A DNA stretch of 64,000 nucleotides from Ceratopteris richardii (taxonomy: Eukaryota > Streptophyta > Polypodiopsida > Polypodiales > Pteridaceae). Position 1 is the first letter of the stretch. Each line of letters starts with the position of its first letter. Made by a program: the position numbers and the translations under genes. The DNA is taken from assembly GCA_020310875.1 (NCBI GenBank), contig CM035406.1, positions 83,323,717 to 83,387,716 of the forward strand, given 5' to 3'. Under the pieces are notes generated by a model that saw only the letters and a program-made list of their open reading frames with translations, was not told where the DNA came from and searched no databases. Positions 35,183 to 47,838 of this stretch are shown in pieces.

Positions 35183-36440
35183 CTATTGTTCTTCACGAGC
35201 ATCACAATCATCAGCATCCTCCAGTAGTTCTTGATCAATATCATAGTCTGCATCATTGCTCTTCTTGAATATGTTTATCCTCTTTTCTGCAATCAAGGAT
35301 CTCAAAGGAGCACCATCAAATTTGCAAAGTGCATATGTTCCATTTTCAAACACTAACATCACTACATATGGCCCAAACCATCGTTTCCTCATTTCTTTCT
35401 AGCATCATACTCAGTATCAAATGTAGTATCGTTCATCACTACCCAATCATCTATCACAATCTTATAGGGTCTAAGTCAATGCGTTTTGTCAAAACAAATC
35501 TTATTTTTCAACATTGACTCCTTTATCTTTTGAATTTCTTCTTTTAATTTCTCATTTCCCTACTCTAATTCTTTAATCCTGAGTGATAAAAGATCTTCTA
35601 ATGTGATTCCATCATTCTATGAGAGCATCAACCAAGTCAATATCTGACTCTAGATGGGGAAAACTAGCTTTTGATTGTACATCAATTCAGCAGGCATGAA
35701 ACATGTGGACCAAGTATATGTCATCCTATCTGGCCATAACACGAATGGAAGAAATCTAGGCCATTCCTTTATGTCACCACTAGAGGCCATAGAGATTGCC
35801 TTCACGATGGAAGGGTGACCTCTCTCGATCTTTCCATTTTCCTTAGGGTTATGGGGAGTAGTGAGATTCAATCGAATTCCATGATGATCAAAGAACTCTT
35901 TTTCCTCTATGATCACATCTAACTCTCCCCTATCCACAACCACATTTTCAACATATCCGAATCTCAAGATTAATTCCTTCTTTGAACTTTTCTTTCTCTT
36001 TTCTCTAAGAAATGATATTTGTACAGATTTTATCTCTTTATTAGTCTCATCAATAAAATGATGCCATATAAGCTCTCATCATCTTAGCATAGGGTCATCA
36101 GACACTCTTAGATATTTCTCATGACTTATCGTCCGGAAATGATTGGGCTATGGGTTTCACCTTCTTCTCAACAATCTTATACTTCATGTTCACATTCACA
36201 TCATGCTCATTCAAAAACTCAACGATCCTTTAATATTCTTGGATAGAACTAAGCAGGAGAAGTTTTTATTTTTCATTCCTTTCAAGTGGATGCTCAAGCT
36301 CTTCCAGAACTCCCAAACTACTCTCCAACTGGATTACATTCTCAATCTACACATCAAGCAACATGATTCCTAAATTTTTATAGTATTTTTCATGATTTTT
36401 TTGTATTTATTTGAAACATTTTCTTTTTTTAAACAAAACA
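35183..36440 (-). pseudogene. pol: Ty3/gypsy polyprotein remnant, internally deleted
   Basis: Reading leftward: a leader region (36370-36150) that matches 53945-54175 of the plus-strand copy, including a VKPIAQSFPDDKS segment. It is joined by a large deletion (RT, RNase H and the front of integrase missing) to the integrase core at 35967-35650. That core has VVVDRGELD (second Asp kept) and ENGKIERGH (Glu kept). A C-terminal part at 35392-35183 has KRWFGPYVV and KRINIFKK. Integrase after RT is the gypsy order, as the plus-strand copy confirms. The first catalytic Asp is in the deleted part, so it cannot integrate DNA. Confidence 0.8.
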
Positions 36441-36614
36441 ACTTGAAAGTAGATGAATATATAGAGAAACTCTCAAGGCTATGTATAGAATCGTGAGAGA
36501 CATCAAAGAAACTCCCACCATTGTCTCGCTTAAGATTGGATCTTTGTAGAAATTTTGGTTAGCAGAAGGCCCATACTCTCCTACAGGCATACAATCATCT
36601 TGTCATGAGAGTTA
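36441..36614 (-). other. Junction between gypsy remnant and pseudogene copy A
   Basis: AT-rich; no readable frame. Homology to the plus-strand gypsy fades at about 36440, and homology to pseudogene copy B begins at about 36615 (AAGGTAGAAAA). Confidence 0.5.
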
Positions 36615-37090
36615 ATCAAGGTAGAAAATAGATTCTCGGAGAACAAGTATTCCATTTGACTTTTCTGGATCATTTGGATCCCAAAAGCTGGCAATCGCCT
36701 GGTGGGGGTTTTTCTAGCATGATTATAGTTGGGGAACAGGAAGACTTAAAAGAGCTTTACATAACAAATGCAGTGCCCATGTATAACCATAATCTGTCTA
36801 CTCAATTTGAGAGTCCAACCTGTGGGCTTTCTTCTAAAGCAATTTCTCAGAAATGATTATGAAGTTTCCCAAGGGCTCTTACAAACAAGGATTTTCCAAT
36901 GATGGGTACTCTTGAATGTGGAAATGTTTATCATGATAAATGTTTGGAATGAGCCACTCTTTGTCCTCTATCACATGATCCACCATGTCCAAAATGTGGA
37001 GTGAGAGAGAGATATGGGGAACTACAGAGCCGATGGTTGTTAGGGATGTAGAGACAAATTCTTATGGCAGATGAACAAAGAATTAAAGCA
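36615..37090 (+). pseudogene. Copy A: RING-like protein fragment (C-terminal half)
   Basis: The plus strand reads PKSWQSPGGGFSSMIIVGEQ near 36690. Then a Cys/His pattern follows: LECGNVYHDKCLE, a stop (TGA at 36950-36952), and HDPPCPKCG. This is the second half of a RING-type zinc domain as found in a plant family of putative E3 ligases whose proteins begin MGS-x-CC. The matching copy B starts with MGSTCC, which supports this. Copy A lacks that N-terminal part because it is truncated at the gypsy junction. The family assignment is from memory of the motif pattern; the function of the intact family member is not asserted. Confidence 0.55.
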
Positions 37091-37125
37091 CACTTAGCTG
37101 CATACCAAGTGCTTGTGGCATAGCT

Positions 37126-38162
37126 ATGAGCAAAGCAAGTACAGTCTGTGGCAAGCCAAACAAGTTTCCAGCTTTTCTAGAATCCTTGGTGGTTGTATAC
37201 ATTCTTAGGTTCTTGAGGGGCTTGTTTACCTACATGAGCAAGGAGTTATTCATAGACATTAATGGATTCAACATTCTTAGGATGAAACAGGTTTTGGTGA
37301 TGCTTGCAGACTTTGGAGTTGCTACTAAACTTACTGAGGCACATGTGAACACTATTCAATTGTGGGAACTCCATACTGGATGGCTCTTGAGGTGATTGTA
37401 ATGAGTAGTGTAAGTGGAGCTTCAAACATTTGGAGCATGGGTTGTACTGTGATAGATCTACTTACATGTGTGCCTCCATATTATGATTTGCAACCAATGA
37501 CTGCTCTTTACCAAATTTTTGATGAGGAACATCCACCCAAACATGAAATAGCAATTCCTCTGCTTTTTTGCAAGGATACAAAGCTAAGACCAGATGCCAA
37601 AAACTCTACTTCAACATCCCTGGATACAAAATTCTAGGAGACCTCAAGCAAAGCTCATAAATCCTTCTATGGAGTTGATTCAATTAGATGATAAAAACCT
37701 AGAGGATAAATTGGTAGCTTCTATTGAAGAACTTGCTTCCAAAAGCATCGGTGATGGATTTTTTTATGAAGATGTGAGGATGTTCTCTCCTTTGAAAGAT
37801 GCAAGTGAAGGAGGTGAGGGTGTCAACCAGAGTCTAACAGCCCTTAGAAATACCCCTATCTAGATCTCACGTTAATTGGCTGAAAAGTTGGCTGTTAATG
37901 GGAAGGATGGGAATGCTATGGGTGACCAAGAGGATATGATTACCTCTCTTGAAAAACTGATTGCTTCTAATGAATTTACTAATGCATCAATTGAGCAGGA
38001 AGGAGCTCAACACAAAGTGCCAATCATGGCAACTCCAAGAGGAAGTCATGCATTTCCTATGAAATGCCAATCTGTGCAGGGATGTACAAAAAGTGTTTCC
38101 AAAGTTGTGCATCTAGTTGACCACGGGTCATTGAATTTGATTGCAGTAATGCTAGTTTGGAA
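37126..38162 (+). pseudogene. MAP3KE1-like: Copy A: MAP3K-epsilon kinase pseudogene, 5-prime part
   Basis: Matches the plant MAP3K-epsilon Ser/Thr kinase (STE11-type, related to fungal Cdc7/Cdc15 signalling). It enters in the middle of the kinase domain (PNKFPAFLESLVVVYI), and the N-lobe is absent. The catalytic loop is scrambled (IHRH, then a stop in that frame), DFG is kept (LADFGVATK), and GTPYWMALEV is in a different frame. VPPYYDLQPMTALYQI and KTLLQHPWIQNSRR follow in further frames. TAG at 37861-37863 interrupts a frame that continues afterwards, and copy B has the same TAG. The kinase codons run without introns. Copia element 4 cuts the sequence at 38162; it resumes at 51371. Confidence 0.85.
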
Positions 38163-39429
38163 TGCTGGAACAAGTCTGTGGCAAGTCCAAGTGATGGCTT
38201 GAGTCATCAAAAGGCTTAGAAATTTAAAGTAAATGTCAACTCCTTGTAGAGTTCACTTGTCAACTCCCTCTTGTAATTTTTGAGTAATTACTTGATGTAA
38301 ACATAAAGGAATCTAAGTGGTTGAGTCCACTTGATGAGTAGGAAGGAGAAAAGCCATGAATTTGTGATTGAGTGAGTATTAGAATCAATCTTTAAAAGAT
38401 TGGAGAGTGATTTTAGGAGAGATTAAAATTCAAATTTGAGCTCCAAATATCATTATAAATACATGGCTCTTCAGTCGCTTTTTTTAGACCTCCATGAGCA
38501 GGGCTTCATGCGTTAAGAGTGTGGTTTAAAGGCAAACATATGAACTAGTAAGAACATTGTACTTTACAATCAATATACATTCATTTTCATGAACATTTCT
38601 GTCCATAACTTCATGCTTTTGCAGGTGTACCGTTCACTACCATATCTCTCAGTTTTCTTAGCTAGATTGAAAAGATTCTTTCTCTCAGCTTCGTGCATCA
38701 TTTTCAATTCTTTAAAATGTTAAAGTTTTCTCTTTAAGTCTAGTATATACGCAAAAATTTTCATTGTAATTGAGTTTTTCAATCATGAGCTACATTCATT
38801 TAAAGTTGCATATATCTCTTCATATTCTACTTCTATGTTAGCACTCCATCATATCAGTGTTTTTTTGAGAGCTGGTTCTCAGTGTGTAGTTCATCATTTT
38901 CCATGATTCAAACCTTGATAGAATCATCATCGTACTGTATAGTATATGCCTACAAAATTTCATAATCATTGCATCTTGGAATCTCGAGATATCAACATTT
39001 CTCTGTTCATGGGTCTGAGTACTGCTACAGCCCATGAAAATGAGGGTGATGTTACAACTTGTTAAATACTTTTCTCTTTATGTGTTCCATCATTTTTTAT
39101 TAAATAACTCTTGATTGTTAGCTTAATACGTTAATAAGAGTTTCCCCAAAAGGAATCAAGTCAATTGTTGCTGTGGCTAGAGAAATATTCAAAACATTGG
39201 ACAAGTGTATGAACATAAAAAGCAAGTTTTTGGTTTTGAATCTACTTCAACTTATCTGTTTTGATTAATCTTTTTTAGAGTGATCTTCCAAGGTACATAG
39301 GGTTTCTAATACATTCTTTGGCAAGATAGAAGGGCCCACTACATATCCTTAGAGTTTATTTGGTTGGTGTAGTGCAACGCTTTTGTAGCACCACTTCATC
39401 TTCTCCAAGTTCAAATCCATCTTTTCACA
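38163..39429 (+). repeat. 5-prime LTR of element 4 (1267 bp)
   Basis: Starts TGCTGGAAC (for TGTTGGAAC) and ends TTTTCACA. TATAAATAC at 38454-38462. The CCCGTGAAAATCGGG palindrome is decayed here (CCCATGAAAATGAGG near 39031). Confidence 0.9.
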
Positions 39430-39430
39430 G

Positions 39431-39442
39431 TGGTATAAGAAA
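39431..39442 (+). other. Primer binding site, element 4 (strongly mutated)
   Basis: TGGTATAAGAAA; only the first six bases and a few others fit the standard site. Confidence 0.65.
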
Positions 39443-39455
39443 AAGGTTGGACAAC

Positions 39456-40494
39456 ATGGCAGATGGATTTCCTTCATCGATTGATAAATTGGATAGAGGT
39501 AACTAATGAGCCTGGTCATTAAGGATGGAATCGTATCTTCAAGATATGAATTTATATGGTTATATAGCTAGAGATGAAGTTATGCCAAGTTTCAAGAACA
39601 AAGCTCAACCAACACAAGAAGAGCAAGAAAGATTGATCACATGGTGCTCCAAGGATGCACTTGCAAGGTCTTATCTCCTCAACTCTATCTCAAAGTTTTT
39701 GTTCCCTCACATTAGATATTGTAAAACATCTCAATAAGTGTGGAATGCACTTGAGGCCTTCTTCTCTTCAATTACAAAGGCCAGGAAGCATCAACTATGA
39801 CTAGACTTCACATCTCTCAAGAAAGCTCCCAAACAAAATGTGATTGATTTTTTCACAAAGCTTAAGGACATAGCAGGTCAATTGGGAAGCATTGGTGAGC
39901 TAATAGATGAAGAAAAAATTATAAGACAGGTCATCAATGGCTTGAAGGCAGATGACAAGTGGGAAAGCATTCACCACAACAATGGATGTATACATGGATA
40001 TGCATGTACGAGATTTCAATACACTCATAGGAAAACTAGTTACTCAAGAGGCCAAGATGATCAAGAATGGAGAAAGCTCCAAAGGTAATCAATCCTCTGC
40101 TTTGTATACTGATAAAGGAAAGTCCAAAGAAAACAAAGGAAGAGAAAAGAAAGTGGATGATGAAGGAGGTACACATCAAGCTAACTATGCAGGTAGAGGA
40201 ACACATGGTAGACGTAGAGGAAGAGGAGGAAGACAAGGTATGGGGAGATCCCAAGACTCTACTTCATGTCTATTTGTGGATTAATTAACTAACCATACAA
40301 CTAAAAAATTCTTTAGGAACTCCAGGAATCAAAGAGGAAGAGGCTACAATAGAGGAAGTTATGGCTACTCAAGAGGAAGGTTCAACAATTACCATGCCAA
40401 CCACAACATTTACGACCATTCAAACTATCAAGGAGGCAATAGGGGAAGAAGAGACTTCAATAACTACACAGAACCCTCAAATCAAGAGGACTCA
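39456..40494 (+). pseudogene. gag: gag of copia element 4, broken
   Basis: ATG at 39456 opens MADGFPSSIDKLDRGN, then a TGA near 39508 and a TAA at 39735-39737 interrupt. The capsid-like part continues in shifted frames (39840-40088, 39952-40284). The zinc knuckle is lost by a frameshift and a Cys-to-Phe change near 40300. The Arg/Gly-rich and Asn/Tyr-rich segments remain recognisable. Confidence 0.85.
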
Positions 40495-43400
40495 TTGCTA
40501 ATCATGAATATGGCCATGGCACAAGGTAAATCTGATGAGCATGTTTTTTACTTACATTTAGGTTGTTCCAATCATGTGGTAGGAAATTTGGCCCTCCTAT
40601 CAGATTTAGAAGATCCAAGCAACAAGCATGAGGTACAAACAAGAGATGATACAAGACACCTTGTGGAGAAAATAGGAAATGTCAAGGCACCTGATGGAAA
40701 CATCAACCTACTAAGTAAGGTACTCTATGTCCCTACCATTACAAAGAATTTGATAAGTGTTGGGCACATAGTAGAGAAAGGGTTGGAATTCAAGTTCGCA
40801 AGAGGAGGAGCATTTGTTGACGATCCAAGCCAAGGATTTAGGAGAATTTCAAAAGGTGAAAAGATAGGTAGATTGTTCACATTTGAATTACAAGACACTA
40901 GAAACATTGCTCTCTTTAACTATGGTAGTCAGACACTCACAGAATTGGAAGTATGGCACAAAAGGTTAGCACATATTGGTGAAAGATCATTAAAGAAAAT
41001 TTGCAGGGACCAAAGTGTACTTGGACTCCCTAACTTGTTAAAACAACATATGATTTATAAGTGTAGTGCATATCAATTTGGAAAGTCTCATAGGTTACCA
41101 TTGATGAAGAAAGGATATATGCATGGAGATCTCTTGGAATTGGTTCATACAGATGTATGGGGACCTAGCAAGGATGCTTCAATATCTAAACCAAGGTATT
41201 ATGTCTCCTTCATTGATGATTGCAATATGTGGACTATATTATATTTTATGAAACACAAAGATGAAGTCTTTTCATGCTTCAAAAGATGTTTGGCTCTTGT
41301 GGAGAATGAAATAGGTGAAACATTAAAAAGGCTAAGGTCAGATGGAGGGGGAGAGTACTTCTCCCATGAATTTGATTCCTTTCTTCAAGAAAGAGGAATC
41401 AAATGAGAGATCACTACAAGGTATACTCCTGAGCAAAATGGAGTGCTAGAAAGAAGGAATAGGACAATTGTTGAAGCTGCAAGGTCTATGCTAAATGAGA
41501 AGCACTTACCTAATTACTTATGAGTTGAGGCTGTATCCACAGTCACTTATTTGATTAACAGGTTACCTTCAAAATCACTTGATGGCATGACACCATATGA
41601 GGCTTGGAATGGAAGAAGACCAAGCTTGGATCATTGTAAGATTTTTGGATGTGTTGATTTTGCTCATGTTCCTTCATAGGTTAGAGGCAAGACGGATCCC
41701 AAAGCAGAAAGGTGTGTATTCATTAGATATGACAACAATCAAAAGGGCTATATATTATACAACCCAACAAGCAAAGGATTATTTGTGAGTAGAGATGTAG
41801 TATTTGATGAGAATAGTTCTTGGTATGAAGATTCATGTAGAGAGGTCATCTTATCTTATGATCTTGAAGAAGATTTTCCAAAATTTGTTAAGGATAATCC
41901 TCCTAAAGTTGAAAAGCAAGATACCTTAGAAGATGATGAACCAACGCAGTATGAAAAACTCAAAATGTGGAAATCTAAAGTAAAGCAAAAGTGCAAGAAC
42001 TTGGACAAGAGGTATAATCATCATATCATGGCCTAAGAAGTTCCATGAGGGAGAAACGAAAACCAAAAAGGTATGGGTTTGATACTTCTCTAGTCACTGA
42101 ACATTCAATCTATCTAGCACAACACATATATCAAGAGGAACCTTCAAAATTTGAGGAAGAAAAGAAGAAATCAGAATGGAGGCATGTAATGGAAGAAGAA
42201 ATTGAAGCTCTTGAGGAGAATAACACTTGGGAGTTGGTTCCCAATTCTCCATCAATGAAAGTGATAGGCTCAAGATGGATTTACAAATTGAAGAAGAACT
42301 CAGATGGCTCCATTAGCAGGTATAAGGCAAGGCTTGTGGCAAAAGGCTTTGCACAAACTTAGGGAATTGATTATGAGGAGACCTTCCCTCCTATGGCAAA
42401 GATGCCTACAATTATGGTTTTTCTTAGTATTGCCTCTTCCAAGAATTGGAAGATACTTCAATTGGATGTAAAGAATGTATTTCTTAATGGATGGTTAATA
42501 GAAGAGGTATATATGGCACAACCACGTCGTTTTGAGAATCACATATATCCTGATTATGTGTGTAAACTTAATAAAGCTTTATATGGACTTAAACAAGCCC
42601 CAAGGGCTTGGAATCACAGGCTTGTCTCATTCTTGTAGGACAAAGGATTTCAACCTAGCAAGGCAAATGCATCACTATTCAAAAAAAGGAGTAATTCTGA
42701 AGTCATCTATTTGTGTGTGTATGCGGATGACATTTATACTTATAGGAAATGATGCAGATGGCATGAAGAGAATCAAAGGACAGATGAGAGAAGAATTCAA
42801 GATAAGTGATTTGGGTCCACTTACCTACTTCCTAGGATTGAAAGTTGTCTACAATGATCATGGTTTGTTTCTCACTCAAAGAAAGTACATTAAAGACATG
42901 TTGGCAAAATTCAAGATGCAAGATCGAAAGATTGTAGGTAATCCAATGGAGGTTAATCAAAAATTGAGCTCACATGAAGGTGAACTCATAGAAGATGTGA
43001 CAGGTTATCAAAGCCTTGTGGGTAGTTTGAACTATGCCACATTGACAAGGACAGATATATGTTATAGTGTGATTGTGTTAAGTCAATTTATGCACACCTA
43101 GGGAGCCTCACATGGAGGCTGTCAAGAGGATACTCAGATATCTCAAAGGGACCATGAATGAAGGGTTATATTACCCTTATGTATCTGATTTAAGTTTGAA
43201 ATTGTCTTTTGACGTAGATTGCGCTGGTTCCAAGGAAGGCAAATAGAGCACCTCAGGATATCTTACTTTTGCAGGTTCAAAACTTGTCTCATGGTCATCC
43301 AAGAAGCAACCCAGAGTTGCACTTTCTTCCACTAAAGTTGAATACAGAGGTCTTGCCATAGCTACTCAAGAAGCAATGTGGATGAAGACATTATTCACAG

Positions 43401-43690
43401 ATCTTGGATTGGAGATTGGAACTCCAAATATTTTTTATGACAATATGAGCTCTATTCACTTGGCTGCTAGAGCAATTTTTCATGCAAGGACTTAACATAT
43501 TGAAGTACATTATCACTATGTAAGAGAGAAGATTATGAGCAAGGAAATTCAATTAACTTATGTGTCCACTCATCATCAATGTGCAGATATTCTAACCAAA
43601 TCATTGGATGGTACAAAGCTTTGCAAATTCAAGGCTATGATTGGTTTGGAGGTAATCTTGGAAGATTGTAGAATTCAATATCACTTGACT
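40495..43690 (+). pseudogene. pol: pol of copia element 4, broken
   Basis: One 303-codon frame (40495-41406) covers protease to mid-integrase, but the protease motif reads YLHLGCSNH, so the active-site DSG is gone. The integrase zinc pair reads CSAY instead of CSAC. The first Asp (SFIDDCN) and second Asp (RSDGGGEY) are kept. TGA follows at 41404-41406, more stops come before RT, and TAG at 42360-42362. RT has LQLDVKNVFLNG and YADD (42720-42731, Val to Ala) with a frameshift just after. RNase H reads SSTKVEY, losing the Glu of the motif, and stops occur near 43240 and 43490. Confidence 0.9.
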
Positions 43691-43691
43691 T

Positions 43692-43701
43692 GAGGGGGAG
43701 C
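43692..43701 (+). other. Polypurine tract, element 4
   Basis: GAGGGGGAGC directly before the 3-prime LTR start. Confidence 0.85.
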
Positions 43702-44733
43702 TATTGGAACAAGTCCATGGCAAGTCCAATAGATGGCTTGAGTCATCAAAAGGCTTAGAAATTTAAAGGAAATGTCAACTCCTTGTAGAGTTCAGTTGTG
43801 AACTCTCTCTTGTGATTTTTGAGAACTTACTTGATGTAAAAATAAAAGAATCTAAGTGGTTGAGTCCACTTGATGAGTAGGAAGGTGAAAAGCCACGAAT
43901 TTGTGATTGAGTGAGTAGGAGAATCAATCACTAAAAGATTGGAGGGTGATTTTAGGAGAGATTCAAATTCAAATTTGAGCTCCAAATATCACTATAAATA
44001 CATGGCTCCTTCGTCACATTTTTTAGAACTCCATGAGAAGGGCTTCATGCTAATTCAGAGTGTGGTTCCAAGGCACACATATGTAGCAGTAAGTCCATTG
44101 TGCTTTACAATAATTATACATTCATTTTCATGATCATTTGTGTCCATAACTTCATGCTTTTGCAAGTGTACTGTTCATTGCCATATCTCTCAGTTTTCTC
44201 AGCCAAATTGTAGAGATGTGTTCTCTAGGATTGATGCATCATTTTCAATGATTTAAGTTGGTAAATTTTTCTTCCTAAGTCTACTATATACTCAGAAGTT
44301 TTCATTGCAATTTAGTTTCTCAATCGTGAGCTATGTTCATTTGAAGTCGCCTATATCTCTTCATATTCTACTTCTCTGTTAGCACTCCATTAGATTAGTG
44401 TTTTTCTCAGATTTGGTTCTGTGTAGTTCAACATTTTCCATGATTTAGAGCTTGATAGATTTCGTGTACTGTCTAGTATATGCCTATGCAATTTCATAAG
44501 CATTGTATCTTGTAATCTTGGGGTATCAACATTTCTCTGCTCACCAGTCTAAGTACTGTTATAGCCCGTGAAAATCGGGGTGATGCTAGAATTTGTTAAA
44601 TAGATTTCTCTTTATGTGGTCAATCATTTTTGGAAGTAACTCTTGATTTTTAGTTTACTAAGTTAATAAGATTTCCCCAAAAGGAATCAAGTCAATTGCT
44701 GTTGTGGCTAGATAATTGTTCAAAACACTAGAC
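43702..44733 (+). repeat. 3-prime LTR of element 4, left part
   Basis: Starts TATTGGAAC (for TGTTGGAAC), with a TATA box at 43993, and is interrupted by element 5 at TAGAC. The right part is 51138-51370. Confidence 0.9.
44729..44733. repeat. Target-site duplication TAGAC, left copy (element 5)
   Basis: Precedes TGTTGGAGC; repeated exactly at 51138-51142. Confidence 0.94.
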
Positions 44734-46006
44734 TGTTGGAGCAAGTCTATGACAAGCCTAAGTATTGGCTTGAGTCCCACAAAGTCTTAGAAGAAGCTTT
44801 AAAAAGAAGACTATGTAAAGTTCACTTGTGAACTACCTCTTGTAATTTTTTGAAGAGTTTACTTAATGTAAAAGTAAGAGAATCTTAAGTGGTTGAGTCC
44901 ACATGATCAAAAAGGGAAAGAGGAGCCACGAATTCGTGATTTGTGGTAGGTAGAGAATCAAATCAATCATTGATTGATTGGAGAGTGATTGAGGGAAGTT
45001 ATCCTCCCAAACTCAACTATAAATAGATGGCAGTTTTAGTCGTGGTTAGAGAGACCTATGTGAAGACCTCCAAGAGCTGAGCTTTATGCCATATCAAGGT
45101 GTGATTACAAGGCACACATATGTATCAATAAGTCATTGTATTTTACAAGCAATATACTTTCATTTTCATGCTTATTTGAGTTCATCTTTCCATGTTCGTG
45201 TGAAGTGTACTACTCACTGCCATTACTCTTAGCTTTCTCAGTCAGCTTGCAGAGATGTTTTCTCTGAGCTTGGTGCATCATTTTCAGTGATTTAACTTGG
45301 TAAAGTTAGCTCTTTAATTCTACTATATGTGCAAAAACTTTCATGTCATTTGGATGTTGCAATCTTCAGTTATATTCATTTAAATTCAACAAGGTCTGTT
45401 CATCTTCACTTCTCTGTCAGGTACCCGAATTTTTCACTCATCTTGTCAGAGGTGTTTCTCAGTGGTTACTTATCCAACTGTAGTGATTTAAAGCTTGTTG
45501 GATTTCGCTTAGTGTCTAGTATATCCATACAAATTTTCATAATCATTGAATTCCTAAATTTTGATTTATGATTATTTTTCTGCTCACTGGTCTCAAACTG
45601 TAGTAGCCCGTGAAAATCGGGATGATGTCATCACTTGTTAAACCTCATTCTCAGTGTGTAATTTATTATTTTTGATGAGACTACTCTTGAAAGTTAGCTC
45701 TTTAAGCTATCTAGACTTCCCCAAGAGGAATTAAGCTAATTGCTGCTGTGCTCAGAGAATTATGTAAAACACTGGACAGGTGTATGAACCAAGAATAGCA
45801 AGTTTTCACCTCTGAGCTAACTCCAACTTATCTTTTTTGATCTATCTTTTTGAGAGTGATCTTCCAAGGTACATAGGGTGTCTAATACATACATTGGCAA
45901 GCTCAAAGGGCCCACCATATACTCCTGGAGTTCATTTGGCTAGTGTAGATCAAGGATTTTGCAACACCTCTTCATCTTCAAGCACATACCTATCCATCTC
46001 TTCACA
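44734..46006 (+). repeat. 5-prime LTR of element 5 (1273 bp)
   Basis: TGTTGGAGC to TCTTCACA, same length as the element 3 5-prime LTR; TATAAATAG at 45018-45026. Confidence 0.95.
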
Positions 46007-46007
46007 G

Positions 46008-46019
46008 TGGTATCAGAGC
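46008..46019 (+). other. Primer binding site, element 5
   Basis: TGGTATCAGAGC, exact standard plant copia site, one base after the LTR. Confidence 0.93.
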
Positions 46020-46032
46020 AAGGTTGGACAAC

Positions 46033-47838
46033 ATGGCAGATGGATTTCCTTCATCAATTGACAAATTAGACAGAGGTAACTACTCAGCTTGGTCATTAAG
46101 AATGGAAGCCTATCTCCAAGGTAGAAGTTTATATGGTTATGTGGCTGGAGATGAAGTTATGCAAAGTTTTAGGAACAAAAGTCAACCAACACAAGAAGAG
46201 CAAGAAAGATTGAGCACATGGTGCTCCAAGGATGCACTTGCAACATCTTATCTCCTCAACTCTATCTCAGATTTTTTGTTGCCTCACATTAGAAGTTGTA
46301 AGACATCTCAGGAAGTGTGGGATGCACTTGAAGCTTTCTTTTCTTCAAGTACTAAAGCTAGGAAGCATCAACTATGGCTCGATTTCACAACTCTCAAGAA
46401 GGCTCCCAAACAAAATGTGATTGATTTTGTCACAAAGCTCAAGGACATAGCGGATCAGTTGGGAAGCATTGGAGAGGTAATAGATGAAGAGCAAATTGTA
46501 AGGAAGGTCATCAATGGCTTGAAGGCAGATGACAAGTGGGAAGCATTCACCACAGCTATGGATTTGTACATGGACATGCATGTACCTGATTTCAACACAC
46601 TCATTGGACAACTACTTACTCAAGAGGCAAAGCTTATCGAAAATGGAGAAAGCTCTAAAGGTAATCAATCTTCAGCTTTATACACGGATAAAAGCAAGTC
46701 TAAAGATAACAAAGGAAAGGCAAAGAAGGTGGATGATGAAGCAGGTACATATCAAGCTAACTATGCAGGTAGAGGAAGACATGGTAGAGGTAGAGGAAGA
46801 GGAGGTAGACAAGGCAGGGGGAGATCCCAAGACTCCAACTCATGTTCTATTTGTGGATTAACTAATCATACAACTAAAAATTGCTTTAGGAATTCTAGGA
46901 ATCAAAGAGGCAGAGGATACAATAGAGGAAGTTATGGCTACTCAAGAGGAAGGTTGAACAACTACCATGGCAACTACAACAACTACAATCATTCAAACTA
47001 TCAAGGAGGCTACAAAGGAAGGAGAGACTACAATAACTACACAGAAGACTCAAACAAAGAGGATTCATTATTGATCATGAACATGGCTATGCCACAAGGT
47101 AAATCTGATGAGCATGTTTTCTACATAGATTCAGGTTGTTCAAATCATGTGGCAGGAAATGTGGCACTCCTATCAGATTTAGAAGATCCAAGGAATAAGC
47201 ATGAGGTACAAACAGGAGATGATACAAAACATCCTGTGGAGAAAATAGGCAATGTCAAAGCACCTGATGGAAACATCAACCTACTCAGTAAGGTACTCTA
47301 TGTCCCTACCATTACAAAGAATTTGATAAGTCTTGGGCAGATAGTAGAGAAAGGGTTGCAAGTCAGGTTCACAAAAGCACGAGCATTTGTTGAAGATCCA
47401 AGTCAAGGATTCAGAAGAATTGCAAAAGGTGAAAAGACAGGTAGATTGTTCACATTTGAATTACAGGACACTAGAAACATTGCTCTCTTTAATTATGGTA
47501 GTCAGACACTCACAGAATTGGAAGTATGGCACAAAAGGTTAGCACATATTGGTGAAAGGTCATTGAAGCAAATCTACAGGGACCAAAGTGTACTTGGACT
47601 TCCTAATTTGTCAAAACAACATATGATTTATAAGTGTAGTGCATGTCAATTTGGAAAGTCTCACAGGTTACCATTCATGAAGAAAGGTTATATGCATGGA
47701 GATCTCTTGGAGTTTGTTCATACAGATGTATGGGGACCTAGCAAGGAAGCTTCAATATTTGGATCAAGGTATTATGTTTCCTTTATTGATGATTGTAGCA
47801 GATGGACTATCCTATTCCTTATGAAACACAAAGATTAA
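46033..47838 (+). pseudogene. gag-pol: gag-protease-integrase 5-prime part of element 5 (open, truncated by TAA)
   Basis: The longest frame in the window. I place the start at ATG 46033 (MADGFPSSIDK), 14 bases after the primer site; the frame upstream has only a TTG. Order: capsid-like region, Arg/Gly-rich segment, intact CCHC knuckle CSICGLTNHTTKNC (46843-46884), Asn/Tyr/Gly/Arg-rich region, intact protease active site IDSGCSNH (DSG 47128-47136), integrase zinc domain with both His (WHKRLAHIG) and both Cys (CSACQFGK), and the first catalytic Asp (SFIDDCSRW). It ends at TAA 47836-47838 within the integrase core. Gag and protease look usable in principle; integrase is cut. Confidence 0.92.
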
